A stretch of 64,000 bases of DNA from Daphnia pulex (GCF_021134715.1 NC_060028.1:8283482-8347481), one strand, 5' to 3'. Positions 51,082 to 62,617 are shown, counted from the first letter of the stretch. Numbers and translations: made by a program. The notes: a model not told the origin generated them from the letters alone.

Positions 51082-51910
51082 TTAAATGCTGGGCAAGTCT
51101 CTGGCTTCTTCCGGCCCATAATAATGATTCGGCTGGTAATAACAAGGATCGGGGCCAAAGGATCGCGCTCGCCATGAAGAAGGTCTCAAATAAAAAGGAA
51201 TGATGGATTGGTGACGCTCAAAAGTGAATGGCGATTCAGTGGTTAAAGTGTCCGGCTGCTGGGTGGTGGTAATGTCATCCGGAATAGTTGTGGATTCCAC
51301 TTTTATTAATTCATCAACTTGTTCCAGTGGCATTGAATAATCTTCAGCTGGTGTAGTCGATTGGTGAGTCAATTCTTCGTCGTCAAATAGATCGGTCGAG
51401 ACTTGTACTACCGTGGCATCAGTACTAGTATCATCACTTTCAATTGTTACTGCTGATGCCTCTTCTTTTAGGTTCCGCCAGCTCAGCTGATAGGATCAAT
51501 GGTGAAATGACTTTAGAATAGCGATCCTGAATAATTGGTTGTGGAGGACCATGGAATTGATACTCGTAAACTACACCAGGGCGAACGTACAGCGAGGGAC
51601 GGTACCAGTACGGAGTAGGACCGCTCACTGCTAATGATGAAGTAGTGGCATAATAGGGTTTGCTGGTTGTTTGATGAGAATAAGCGAATTGCTGGGAAAA
51701 GAATGTCATCGGATAGTGATGATACGTCGGTTTCCTTATTGGCTGATTATTGTAGTCTGCTTCGTTATTCCTGTTGTCTGCATGGTTATAGTTGTAGTGA
51801 GATCTGGCCGATGATATTATCAACGACACAACCAGCAACAACGTCTATGAAATAGTCCAACGAATTAATAATAAACAGTTAAAGTTAACAATTGGTAAAT
51901 TTACCTTCAT
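51082..51910 (-). CDS. small secreted Tyr/His/Pro-rich protein, probably cuticular or matrix
   Basis: Minus strand. Exon 1 (51910-51905) encodes MK and splices through a 60-nt intron to 51844. That exon continues the signal peptide (TLLLVVSLIISSARS), followed by a Tyr/His/Asn-rich mature part. Two ways exist to reach the downstream open frame that ends at 51082. A phase-0 intron 51628-51487 (GTGAGC...TATCAG) gives 208 aa. The other is a one-base slip in AAAA at 51469-51466. Without either, the frame stops at 51440. The putative intron itself reads as protein-like Tyr/Pro sequence (PTPYWYRPSLYVRPGVVYEY), so alternative splicing or an assembly indel is possible. The C-terminal part is acidic, Thr-rich, then aromatic (PDPCYYQPNHYYGP). 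No family recognised. Confidence 0.6.
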
Positions 51911-54601
51911 GGTGTGGATCTTGGTTCAATATTCTTACAGTTTGTAAAAGAATTCCAGAATGGACAGTTGGAGAACAATCACTGGTACAATTTGCTATAA
52001 CCGAGTAGCGTCTTATATACATTAATGTAGCAAAGGTCATCGATTCCGCTTTACGTCCGGCCTTCCGTCACGGCCAAATGATCCGCGTCGTCCTTCCCCT
52101 CTACATAATTATTTTTTATTTACCTTATCACCTCGAGTTAATAGCAGCCGAATTATTAAAATGAAATGATCATCTACTTGTACATTTAGATCGCAAAGCG
52201 GAACTGTGTTGGCAAGGCCGTGCGTATAAATTCCGGTTGTTTCTTCCGACGGATATTGCAATAGATAAATAGGCAGCAGCAGCTGCTGCAGCTGCGGTCG
52301 CTGTTGTTGTGACATGATTTCGATATCGACTTTGCAACAGAGAAAACGTTAAGGAGATTGACGTAGAGAGAAAGTCGTATGGGTCCAGCACGTTTTCTCT
52401 TGTCCAAATTGACTGTACACGCGTCGGCCGTATAGACTTGTGAAGAAAATGAATTGAATGGCAAGGAAGATGCTCTAGAAAACGGCCTTCACAATCGACT
52501 AGTTGGAGAAGAAGAGAGAGTGAAGCACATCTTTTCTCCCATGTCTTTGAAGAGTAGACAATGGAAGCCCATCAGTGGATTTTCTTTGCGACAAGCGGCA
52601 TTAAATTAAAAGCCCATCGCCATTTGTTGGTAAACAAAAAATGGCGTGTGTAATCCGCAAGAATGATGTAATTACTAAAAAGACCATGAAGAGGACCCAT
52701 TCATTTTTTTTTTTAGTTTCGGTTCTTTTCCTAATTTTGTCGACGTAATTTACGATTGATATAATATCTGTCGCCGATATTTTTATGGCGTGGGTAGCCA
52801 AGCGCAGATCCTCCGACGCTAGCTACTACCGACGCAAAACCGGAGGCTATATAGTGAAAGTGATGTAATAAGCTTTGAGATCTAGGTCAAACGTCGTCTT
52901 CATTTTTCAACAAAAACAGCCGGAACCATAATCGCTCGTTTATTTTCCATAAAATGTTTCTTTCCATCCACAAATCCATCACAACGAGTCGAAGTAAGGC
53001 GAAATTTAAATATTGAAAAGGTGATGAATCATTTTCTTTTTTTTTCAAGTTTTAATGAAAAAAGAAAACACGACGAGCAAGGTTACAACAGATGATGTCA
53101 TCGCCGCGACTGACTTGTCCATCACAAACAACGGGTATTGATAGAGATGTGCATCGTCATTATTTCGTGCTGACGATTTTCAATGAATCGTCGCTTTTAC
53201 AACCGACCGTGAAATTTTCCCTCCTTTTTTTCGAGCATTTATTGAAGCTTTGAAAGTAGAACAACCTTCAGATTGTGAATAGAGTCGACAAATCAAATAG
53301 ATGCGGCCCATGTTACGGTTGAATTATACCATTCGATGAGATGGAATTAAGTCGTTAACTGGCCGCCAAACCGTTTACAATTTAAAAGATGACACGACAA
53401 AAAAAAACCGATTCAAGTAACAATTTGCTCCCATTCTAATCCCTGATTCATATTCCAAAAATGTTCTGACGAAATTTGAATGAGAAAAAGTATTTCGCTC
53501 TAAAGAAGAATTTACAACCCAAAGTTTGAGAAACACGAAATTCAATTACAAAAGAAGAACAGCAGTTTTAGACGTGCCGATACACATGTCTGAACAAGCG
53601 AACCCAACGACACAGTTTCAAACGTGCTGTTGCTCTTTCATTCCTAATGAAGTTGCAACTCTAGAAAAAGTCCAAACACGACGTCGTCTATTATTTAAAA
53701 AATGGGATAGTATAGAAACACATGTCTGGTCTGTCATCACGCATTTCATGTTCGCTCGAGCGTTAACGACAAGGTCGTGTGGAAAACGTATTGACATTTC
53801 TTCAGCGAATAAAGAATACATGATGATGAGGTTACAATAGCATATTATTAGTATACAAATCTGTTACAACATTTTACTTTATTGACAATGTCTTACCTTG
53901 GCGAGACCTTTAACCTTTTCTAAACTTTGACGTGGGAATATCAAGTCGCTGGGTTCTCACCAATCAATTTGAATAACAGCCGAAAGTCCATGACGAAAGA
54001 GGATGTCACGAGCAGCCGATAATAAATTCGCCACATCTTTATTTTTTTCCCGTTTTTAACTAGTCTCAACATATTGATGAAAAGTTATAAACTTGGCAGT
54101 AGAACAGAAAACCGCATAGAGACCTCATTCAACTCTCTAGAGACACACACGTAAGTTCGGGTCGGGACATGCTCACGTTTCTTCTTCTGGTGATTTGAGC
54201 GTAATTGGTCCTTTCCAAATCGTGCAAATAAACATTCTAACTCTACCCTTATTACTAGAATAATCAAAACCCGCTTTATAAGTGCATCCTAATTGGAATT
54301 TCACTTATTTGCGACTCATTTGTTATTACATTTGCATGTCGAATGAAAAAAAAACGACTCGAAAAAGTTGGCAAATTTTAAGACCACATTTTTCTTTTTT
54401 TTTTTTTAAATTAAATGCATCCATCCAGTGCCAGTCTACAATTCATTTTTCTCCATGTGATTGGCACAGAATAAAATTTAAAAAACACATTATCGACACA
54501 TTTCAATGCAGTGAAAAAATAAGCTGATTGAAATTGTCCTAGCACCCAAAAAAAGATTCATGCATCGAGAAAATAGCAAAGGGAAATTTTTACTTTTGGA
54601 T
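51911..54601. other. gene-free interval between the secreted protein and MTHFR
   Basis: Contains the minus-strand TATA box at 52013-52019. A second TATATA-like string lies on the + strand near 52844-52849. A short ATG frame at about 52953 (MFLSIHKSITTSR) runs into a GTAAGG donor-like site and has no identified partner. A 104-codon frame at 53526-53840 is unrecognised. Nothing else supported. Confidence 0.45.
52013..52019 (-). promoter_or_regulatory. TATA box of the small secreted-protein gene
   Basis: On the minus strand TATATAA lies about 100 nt upstream of the start codon at 51910. A CCAGT initiator-like string follows roughly 35 nt downstream, near 51983. Confidence 0.55.
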
Positions 54602-57198
54602 TCACTGGTGCCCTTCGCCCGTCACAATCTCGTCAGAGTGAACCTCCTGACGATGCGCCGCTTCCACCAATTCTTCCATCGTGTAGTGCGTGTAACTCGT
54701 GTCGCCCCTAGAGTGTTGACGTCTCATCATTTTCAAGGCGTCGTCGAAATCGTCGCCGAGGTGGACGTCAGAGTCGTGCTGGATAAAGTCGCTCATATTG
54801 TCCAGCTGGCGCTGGGCAAACATGGCATTGAGAAGATCCCAGAGGCAACTCTCACGAGGGAAATCATTGTCTACTAAATTGACGAGGTAGTACGTCTCAG
54901 AGATTCGAGTTAAAAGATCGCGGGATGACGATCCTTCCGGGTACAGTTTACCCCACTGTTCACGCCAAAGGGCAAAGGCTTCATCTTTCCAAACTTTAAA
55001 GGAAACGGGATCGACAACTGTCGGTTGTAAGACTTCCCGTCCAGGGAAAACGCCCCAAGTAACAGCCACCGGCCTGTGTCGGTGACAATTGGTGTAATCC
55101 GCCTTACCCTGTTTGTATTAAAAATTACAAATATAATTAAAAATGATTATGTATTTGATTAAAAATGGACTTACGTTGCTGTTGATGATGTGGAAATTGA
55201 CGCGAGAGAAACTGGGCAGTACTTTTAAAAGGGCCTGAACATTCGCTTGGCACGTGAAGAATTCGAGATAAGCTTTTTGATAAACGTAGCCGCCTCTTGG
55301 TCCCCAACCGACAACAGGATCGTCGCTAGGAGCTCCATTGACATTGGGCTTAATTGATAAAAGAAAATCAACCATCAAGGTCACCATTTCAGGAAAAATA
55401 TGCAAATGTACCTGAGAATTAATAGTCAAAACTCCTTTTTTGTTGAATTCCGATAGTTTTTCTTGAAGGAGCGACGTTTCTGAGCTGAGTTCTTCGTCGT
55501 TCCATGCAATTTTGGTAATTTTACAACCGGATTTGTTGAGCTGCCCTGACAGATAGCAGTGGAAAACGTCCCATACATCTTGCTCCGAACACAGTTCCTC
55601 GCCCCACATTCGCAGCAGGTCGTCCTTGGAGCTCTTACTCTGTTTATATTCAAAATATGGGGAAAAACAGGTTATCAAAAGAGAAACAACAACTCCAATA
55701 GTAATCGATTTTACCTTCAAGTAAAAAAGATAATAATCCTTGAGCTCTCCGAATGCGGGTGAATCAGATTTTCCCCAACGACCATTTGGAAACTCGTCCC
55801 AATGACGAGTCCGGTAAATGTAAGCTTTAGGTCTTGACGACCAGAAAATGGGACGGACAGTCTCGGTGGATCGTTTGGCGTTGGCCGCCCTTCGCCACGG
55901 TAGAGGACGTCTAGGATCTGTGACCCAAAGACCCAATTGCTTCAAAATGGCTGTCGTTGCCACTTCTCGGTTCAAAGTGTAAAAGTGAATGCCAGGAGCC
56001 ACTCCGGCATTGAACAGCTCGCGGATCAGAGTGACAGCTTGCTGGACGCCGTAATTGCGAATGGCTTCGTCGTTGTCTTTCATAGGAGCCAAAATGTCGG
56101 TGATCTCCTGTGGCACTTCTAATTTTGAAAGTTTGGCGATTTGACGCAGTGAATCGTACGACTGAATAGGCATGACTCCGGGAATGATGGGTACGTCAAT
56201 GCCCAAGGCTCTGCAGTCGCGGACAAACTTGATGAACGTTTCCGCGCGGAAAAAGAGTTGCGTGATGATGAAATCTGCCCCGGCGTCAACCTGTCAGTTG
56301 GGAAATTTATGAAAATGAACAATTTCGATAATTAAAAGAAATTATTTTTATACCTTTTCTTTGAGGTGCAGTAAATCGTCTTCATAAGAAGTAGCGTCGG
56401 GATGGCCAGTCGGGTAACCGGCCACGCAGATGCTAAAATCGTCGCCAAAGAGGTCACGAATGAGACGTACTAAATCGACGGCATATCGAAGTCCATTTTC
56501 AGGTGGCTGCCAATCTTGACCGATCGGTGGATCTGTATCAAAGGGGTAAAATTAATTTCATTTAAGGGCTTTCACGCCATCTAGCGTTGCCTTATACAAG
56601 ACCGTAACGAACAAAGAACAACAACAAATGACAATAACAAACTCACCTCCCCTGAGGGCGAGAATACTCCTCACTCCCATTTCCCTCGCTCTGTTGAGGT
56701 GCTTGGTAACATCTTCTCGACTCAGATTGCAGCATGTTAAATGCAGCATCGTTTCAAGGCCACAATAGTTGAGAGCAGCACTGGCAATTGTCATTGATGA
56801 TGTTTCCGTATCCCCACCTGGGTTGCCCGCTGGATGCCATGTGACATCACAAAACAAAGGGCAAGCTAATCTCAATCTTTCAAATCTATTTGAGGATAAA
56901 AAGAAAAGGTTAGGACAATTACACGAGCACACCAACTAAAAAACACACCTCACCTAGCTAAGAGATTGACAGCACCTTCTTTTGTTCGTGGAGGGAAAAA
57001 TTCAAGAGAGAAAAACTTGTCGCCACTTTCAATTCGTAAACGAATCTTCTCCGCCAAAGATTTGTTGCCGGAAGTGTAATCGAAATCCGTGGGGCTTTGA
57101 CATCGCTCCCCATCACGATTGGGGGTGTCTTCGCCGGAAGCACTCGCAGAGCTACTGCACATACCACCGTCCGAATTGTAATCGATTTTCGGTTTCAT
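54602..57198 (-). CDS. MTHFR: methylenetetrahydrofolate reductase
   Basis: Seven minus-strand exons, 57198-56954, 56885-56647, 56532-56354, 56290-55715, 55639-55412, 55348-55175 and 55108-54602, join in frame to 715 aa, close to the animal enzyme. It reduces 5,10-methylene-THF to 5-methyl-THF with FAD and NADPH for methionine synthesis. An N-terminal Ser-rich segment ([12 protein letters not shown]) resembles the phosphoregulated region. The TIM-barrel catalytic domain includes [51 protein letters not shown] and [10 protein letters not shown]. The linker ([16 protein letters not shown]) precedes the SAM-binding regulatory domain, with [19 protein letters not shown] and [15 protein letters not shown]. 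The start ATG 57198 follows a Kozak-like GCAAAATG; an in-frame upstream extension probably belongs to 5' UTR or an intron. It is divergent with the PRXL2B gene. Confidence 0.95.
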
Positions 57199-57735
57199 TT
57201 TGCTCAACCTGTTGTCACCCAAGACCTGTTGACTAAATCGATGACAATGTATAGAGAACGTGCAGCAACATAACACCCAGTGTTATCAACACAACTGACC
57301 TTCACGCTGTAGAAGCCGGCAAACGAGTAGAAAGAATTGCCATGCGACGTGAGGTTTTATATATTGTCTGAGTCACAAGTGGACGTCGACTTTGTCCAAA
57401 ACAAGGAACTCAACACCCTCTACCGGTCATTATTTCAAACTGCTTCGGGAATATTCTATTCATTTTAATAAAAAAATTCATAAGAATGCATGTTTTAAAT
57501 TTGGAATGAATTTTTTTAAATTAATTATTAATTTTAAACAATTTTTTTGACATTTATTTCTGATTTTAGTTTTTTGTTGTTGTAAACAAATATGTTGCCA
57601 TGGGCGACGATGTCAGACGACGTTCATGTTTTCATTACGTAAATGTTGTTAAAATCGTTGATAAGAACAATCTGAGATTACATACGTCAACTGTGGACCT
57701 CGTCGTGAAGACGTGATAACTAGGTAAGATTGCAC
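57199..57735. promoter_or_regulatory. divergent intergenic region of MTHFR and PRXL2B
   Basis: 537 nt between the start codons of two head-to-head genes, AT-rich in the middle (57465-57560). It must hold both promoters and 5' UTRs. No TATA box stands out. Confidence 0.45.
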
Positions 57736-60046
57736 ATGAACGTGAACAATTTCCATATTCCATTGTCTTTGAAAAGACTTGGAATAGTCGGAGCAGCTGT
57801 TTTATTCTTTTCCCTTTTTTACGAAATGCCGAAAGAGAAGAATCAAATCATGGATGTGGGGAAAATAGCTGTCAACTTGGTCACCAAATGGCCATCAAAA
57901 CAGGTATGAAAATAATTTGTATATTATCTGCTGGCCTTGGTAGATTTAGACCAAGTTCCTGAATATATAACTTTGAGTGACAATTGACATGCATTCACTT
58001 ATGTAAAAGCACAGATACCTACAGCGTTATGCAAATTCTTGTCAAAACAACCAAGACAGTTTCAGTTTTGTCTAAATCTCTCCTTTCTTAAATTATTAAA
58101 ATGAATTCATTTGTTTTTACTGTTTGTTGCAGCAAGTGAATCTGGGATCTTTCTGGCAAGAGCAAACTAGTGTCATTTTCTTCATGAGGCGATTTGGGTG
58201 AATGTTCTGTCGGCTGGCAGCGCAGGTAGGAGTTGAGGAGTTGAGTTTACTTTGAGTTTACTTAATTACTTTGAGTTTACCAGGAGTTGAGTTTACTCAG
58301 TCCTCGCCTCAGCCAAGAGAACGTTCGACTCGTCGGGATCGGACTGGAAGAGTTGGGAGTGGAGGAATTTGTAGAGAAAAAGTTTTGGGCTGGAGGTAAG
58401 ACATTTGTCTCAATTACTACATGAATAAATGAAATCTAATTGTTTGAATTGCCTACAGAGTTGTACATAGATGAAAAGAAGAAGTCATTTAATGACCTCG
58501 GATACAAACGTTTTTCCATTTGGAGTTTGCCTGGCCTTTTGTTGAGTCGCATCGCACGTTCCCAGGCAGCATTGGTAACATCTCATACAGTTTATATTGC
58601 CAAATGAATGGTATGGTCGTGATATCAATTGTTGATTCTTCTTGCAGGGCAAAGAAAGAGGAGTAGGAGGTGATTTACGCGGTGATGGATTTCAGAATGG
58701 AGGATTAATAGTTGTTGGCAAGGGAGGCAAGTTGCTGTATTCGTTCGTCCAAGAGAACCCAGCTGATCACGCCGCTAATGAAGATATCCTCAAGGTTCGT
58801 TGGGAATGTTTGATTTTTGTCAATTTTGGCGCAGAGTGAAAGGAGTTTGAACTAGATGGCGCCCAATGTGCTGAGTGGGATTCTTTTTCAAAGGAAAAGT
58901 ATCTAGACTTGAAAAATGGGCAGGGAAATCACGATTTACGGGGGGGGGGGAATGAAGCGACGTGCTCGTGACTGTGTATCTGATATGGAGATTCCCATTT
59001 CAACCGCATTACAACTTTGTATCGACCCGCTTGCTTATTATTGATGATTGGGGATCGTAATCGACAAGTGCCGCAAGTTGAAAGACGAAACCCAATATCA
59101 TTTGAATATTTCGACCGAGTGCCTTTTTGTTTAACGGTAAAATGCATTTCGTGCTCCCAGCAGCGCTGTGGAAGGAATTGGATGTTCAGTTTGAACCTCG
59201 TGCAACTGAATACCGAGAAATCCGAGTCCGGCAATTAGGGAAAGGAATTTTAAAAATCATCTCCCAATTCAACATCAAGGAAAGGAAAGACAATTGGATT
59301 CTTAAGAAAATGTAATCGATCATCATTTATGGGGTTAGGTGTGTCGATGCCCAGCTGGAATATCTCATGTAGATTCTCAATTGACTGGACTCTATTCTTT
59401 CTTTTTTGTCTTTTTGATTTCTTTGTTTTTAATCATGTAAATCCTGTGGAGCGCCGACCGACCGACCCGTCTAGTCTCGTCAAATTGCGTGTGTCTGTAC
59501 CGTAGTAGAAGAAGACACGCCGGCATCTGTCGTGAACCGATTGACGGAGCCGTTTTATTGGAACGAATCGTAGCTTTGCCGGATCGAATGTCATCCGAAA
59601 TGCCCAGCACAGATTCTGCGCTTTTGATTGCCTCGTTGATGGCGGTGGGAAACGATAACTCTGATGGGCAAAACGTCCTCTAGAATCTTCTCCTTTCCCA
59701 TTGCTCTCTCTCAGGAGGATACCGTTTCACCATCTGATCTTAATTTTGTTTAGAAAAGAGAATCGGGAAAATAGACGGGGGGGCCTATTGAAAAACTTGT
59801 GGGCTCAATGTAACTCGTTTCTTGGAAGCCACGGCTAAACAAACGACTTTGGTTTTCAATTTCCATCGCGTGTAATTGTTTTTCTGTGTTTATTTATAAC
59901 TTCTTCTCGTACAGGCCTTGAATTTGAGTGGGCTGATGGTGGACAAGTCAACCGACGAGCAACGACCGGCGGCCGCTTCTCCGGCTGCGTGCGATCAAGA
60001 TGTTTGCAGCTTGAAACCGAAATCGCCACCACCAGCCTCCGACTAA
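57736..60046 (+). CDS. PRXL2B: PRXL2B/SelU-family thioredoxin-fold selenoprotein (in-frame TGA read as Sec)
   Basis: Six exons, 57736-57903, 58133-58225, 58284-58395, 58459-58574, 58648-58794 and 59915-60046, give 255 aa with one internal TGA (58199-58201, residue 79). The family (SelU, PRXL2A/B, FAM213; PRXL2B is prostamide/prostaglandin F synthase) has a thioredoxin-like fold with a CxxC motif. The TGA replaces the first Cys: FFMRRFG-TGA-MFC-RLAAQ. The next exons match the family closely (VRLVGIGLEELGVEEFVE, AGELYIDEKKKSFNDLGYKR, GDGFQNGGLIVVGKGGKLLY and ENPADH). Residues 18-33 are hydrophobic, a likely membrane anchor. A C-terminal tail contains CDQDVC. Splicing around the TGA gives an immediate stop, so readthrough is the simplest reading. 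A SECIS candidate lies in the 3' UTR. A transcript retaining the last intron would end at 58839. Confidence 0.88.
58226..58297 (+). repeat. intron built of repeats of the flanking exon
   Basis: The 58-nt second intron (58226-58283) contains AGGAGTTGAGTTTACT at 58236-58251. The same 16 nt occur across the 3' splice junction at 58282-58297. The core TTGAGTTTAC is repeated two further times inside the intron (58252 and 58271), and AGGAGTTGAG also occurs at 58228. This points to intron origin by tandem duplication of exon sequence. Confidence 0.8.
58795..59914 (+). other. long last intron of the PRXL2B gene
   Basis: 1.1-kb intron (GTTCGT donor, CGTACAG acceptor), much longer than the gene's other introns. 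It includes a run of G at about 58939-58948 and short frames without recognisable content. Retention of its start adds 15 codons ending at TGA 58837-58839, a possible alternative 3' end that would lack the SECIS. Confidence 0.5.
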
Positions 60047-60297
60047 TTCAACATTTCTACATATTTTCTACTGATCGCTCATATCCTTGACCCTTTTCTT
60101 TCCTCTGAGGCTAATGCCTTCCCATCTTCTTTGATTTCGATGCTGCACATGTTCACTTATTATTGTGTTTGTTTGTGTGCGACTACTATGTCGAGAATTT
60201 TGTTTTGACTGGCCAAGCGCCAGATGATTTTCCTCTTTTATCTTTTTGTGGTTTCAATTTTTCGAGAGAGCAGCTAGCGCATTATTGGGAGGGGGGC

Positions 60298-60371
60298 TCC
60301 TCCACGGTCTGCCATGAAATCTTTCGTCTCAAAATTTGCTTTTGCATTGGACGGGAGATTGAATTAGAGGA
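60298..60371 (+). promoter_or_regulatory. candidate SECIS element in the PRXL2B 3' UTR
   Basis: About 250 nt past the stop. The core ATGA (60314-60317) faces TGAA (60360-60363), giving tandem G.A pairs (G316-A362, A317-G361) closed by A318-T360. Directly above, 60319-60329 (ATCTTTCGTCT) pairs with 60349-60359 (GGACGGGAGAT): 11 consecutive pairs, three of them G.T. The apical loop opens with AAAA (60331-60334), 13 nt after the core. It can form a small TGC-TTTT-GCA mini-helix, as in form 2 SECIS elements. A lower helix is short (TCCTC 60298-60302 with GAGGA 60367-60371) with an uneven internal loop, the weakest part. Confidence 0.8.
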
Positions 60372-60445
60372 TCAAAATATGTTTTTTTGATTTCTGACCG
60401 CGACGGTTTTCCTTTCACGATATATTGCGCTGTAGCATTTTTCTC

Positions 60446-60451
60446 AATAAA
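60446..60451 (+). terminator. polyadenylation signal of the PRXL2B gene
   Basis: AATAAA 400 nt after the stop, downstream of the SECIS candidate, so the element would be inside the mature 3' UTR. Confidence 0.6.
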
Positions 60452-62509
60452 CGAATGGAATTAAAATATTGTTTGTTTATTTTCCTATCTGAAATGGAAT
60501 GAAATTATGGAATTGCAAATGACATCATTGGTGTGTGTGTTAGTCATGGTGGTTGATTTGGAATAGCCAAAAACATACCAGCAAGGTCTTGTGTGTGTCT
60601 ATTTCACCCGGCGCCAGCACACCCTTTGATAAGTCTTTCACGTGTTGGAAGAATTCGATTGTTGGCGTGTGTGCACTAGTACTTGAAGCTCTTTGACCAA
60701 ACTGTATATTTAAATTTTTTCCACGAATAAATACTGTTGTAAAATCGAGGTGAATGCTGCTGTGCTGCTGTTTTTGGTGGAGGGAAAAGAAAATGTGTTG
60801 CGTGCTCCTTTTTTCTGACTGGCCGTTATCTGTGCGATGGCATCTCTGCTGCTGTTGGCGAGTGCCACGACAATTGTGTGGTGGTGGTGTCGTTGCGATT
60901 ATTATTAGAACAACCCCCCAAAAATGGAGTTTGGTGTGAAATTGTGAATTCATTGCCAAAAGGCAACACAAGAGAAGAATCACGGACGACCTTGTCGAAG
61001 TGATTTCTCTGCCAGATTTTCTTCTTGGTGAGGAGATGATGCGGAGTTGGTTGCAGCGCGGAGAATATGCCAGCAGAGAGTTACATGACCGACCTTGCCG
61101 ATGGACGGAATTCCAATCGATTCTCATCAACAACAACAACGAGACTTGTTTTTGGCGTGGGGTTAACTGACGTGTGTCCATCCATTTTGGCATCGTTGAA
61201 TCGAATATATAAATATTGTTATTACGTCGATGCAATTTCCCCTTGACTTGGATATTTCGACATTGTTGGCCGTGCCTCTCCGTGCCGATTTCTTCATCCC
61301 CCCAGCCTGCTGCTGTTGTTATTGATGCTGGGTTTTTTGTCCAGCGAGTCACCTCCACAGGCAACCGGCCAAATGGCCAACACTGAAATGTTACATTTCG
61401 CTCTATTGTCCGTGAGCTTTTTTGGGCCGGCCCAACTATACACTCTGTGAACTCGACAGAGTCTGAGTTGAGAGTTTTGACCATATCAGCGCCGAAAGCG
61501 CGTCATTGCGCCAAACGGAAATGGCGATGCGGCCCGCAGAGTTGCACATCCTATTGGCCGTCGACCAGAGTTATCATTTTCTCTTCCCCTGACATGTAGT
61601 TATTCTAGCCCGGTGACCAATTTGATGACAACAACAAAAGTTGATAATGAATTGGAGATATGAATAAGAGGCGGACTAGTCTCATTTCTTTGTCATTTCT
61701 TTATTATTTCTTTTTGTTTTTCCATCATTTCAAGTTGTTTTTTTGACAGAGTAAATAAATGCACTGACAGGACAACAACAATCAAAGCGACTCGGAATTT
61801 CATCATTTCCCCATTATTATCATCTGCGCGCGCGCAAAATTAAAAAAAAGGTGTTTTACTATTTTTCATCGTCGTCATCGTCATTTGGTTTGCTCGTCGT
61901 TGGCAATCAAATAGTTGGCAATTCAATGGCATTGGCACACACAATTAAAAACACTAACGGATAAGATAAGAGTCTGCCGGCAAAAAAATATGTGTAGTAA
62001 ATGAATGAAAACGGGCTGAAAAGAAGAAGAGGCAAACGAATGTGGGGGCGGACTGTACATTATGTCATTGCGAACAAACAGATTATATCGGGTTGGGGGA
62101 AAAAGAAAGATGAAGGTGCTGGTGGCTCTACAATACGCACTTGAATGAATATCTATTTATAAACGCTCTAGAATAGAGTGTAGTACGTGTGTTATACGTC
62201 AATATAATTCCAAAAAAGAATAGCACGAAAAATGGGCGAATAATCAAAATCAACTGGGTATCACAATGCAGTCAAACAAGGATGTGCGCGTCTCTTTCCC
62301 TCATCGTGTCAAACATTCTTCTCTTTCTTCTTCTTCTTTTGTTTGCATATTATTATTAGCTGACGATGATGATGTAACGATGATGAACAAAACGGTGATC
62401 GATGACGTCGCTCGATCAAAAGACGCGCAGGTGGTGCACAACTGCATACACAAACTTGGTTCTTTTCTCTCATCATCTCTTCTCCACATCACTTTCTCTT
62501 CGACTACAT

Positions 62510-62533
62510 CACACACACACACACACACACACA
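62510..62533. repeat. (CA)12 microsatellite
   Basis: Twenty-four bases of uninterrupted CA dinucleotide repeat. Confidence 0.95.
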
Positions 62534-62592
62534 AGAGATGAACATATGTCACAGTCTTGTTATCACATCCGCATTATGTCAACCCGGAAACA

Positions 62593-62617
62593 CAACAACA
62601 ACAACAACAACAACAAC
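62593..62617. repeat. (CAA)8 microsatellite
   Basis: About 25 bases of uninterrupted CAA repeat. Similar GTT/CAA tracts are frequent in the non-coding parts of the window. Confidence 0.9.

Noticed and set aside
58199-58201. TGA in PRXL2B as a pseudogene lesion or as sequence removed by splicing
   Set aside because: All exons before and after keep frame and family motifs. Using the GTGAAT donor at 58198 with the 58284 acceptor gives an immediate stop. A SECIS-like element follows.
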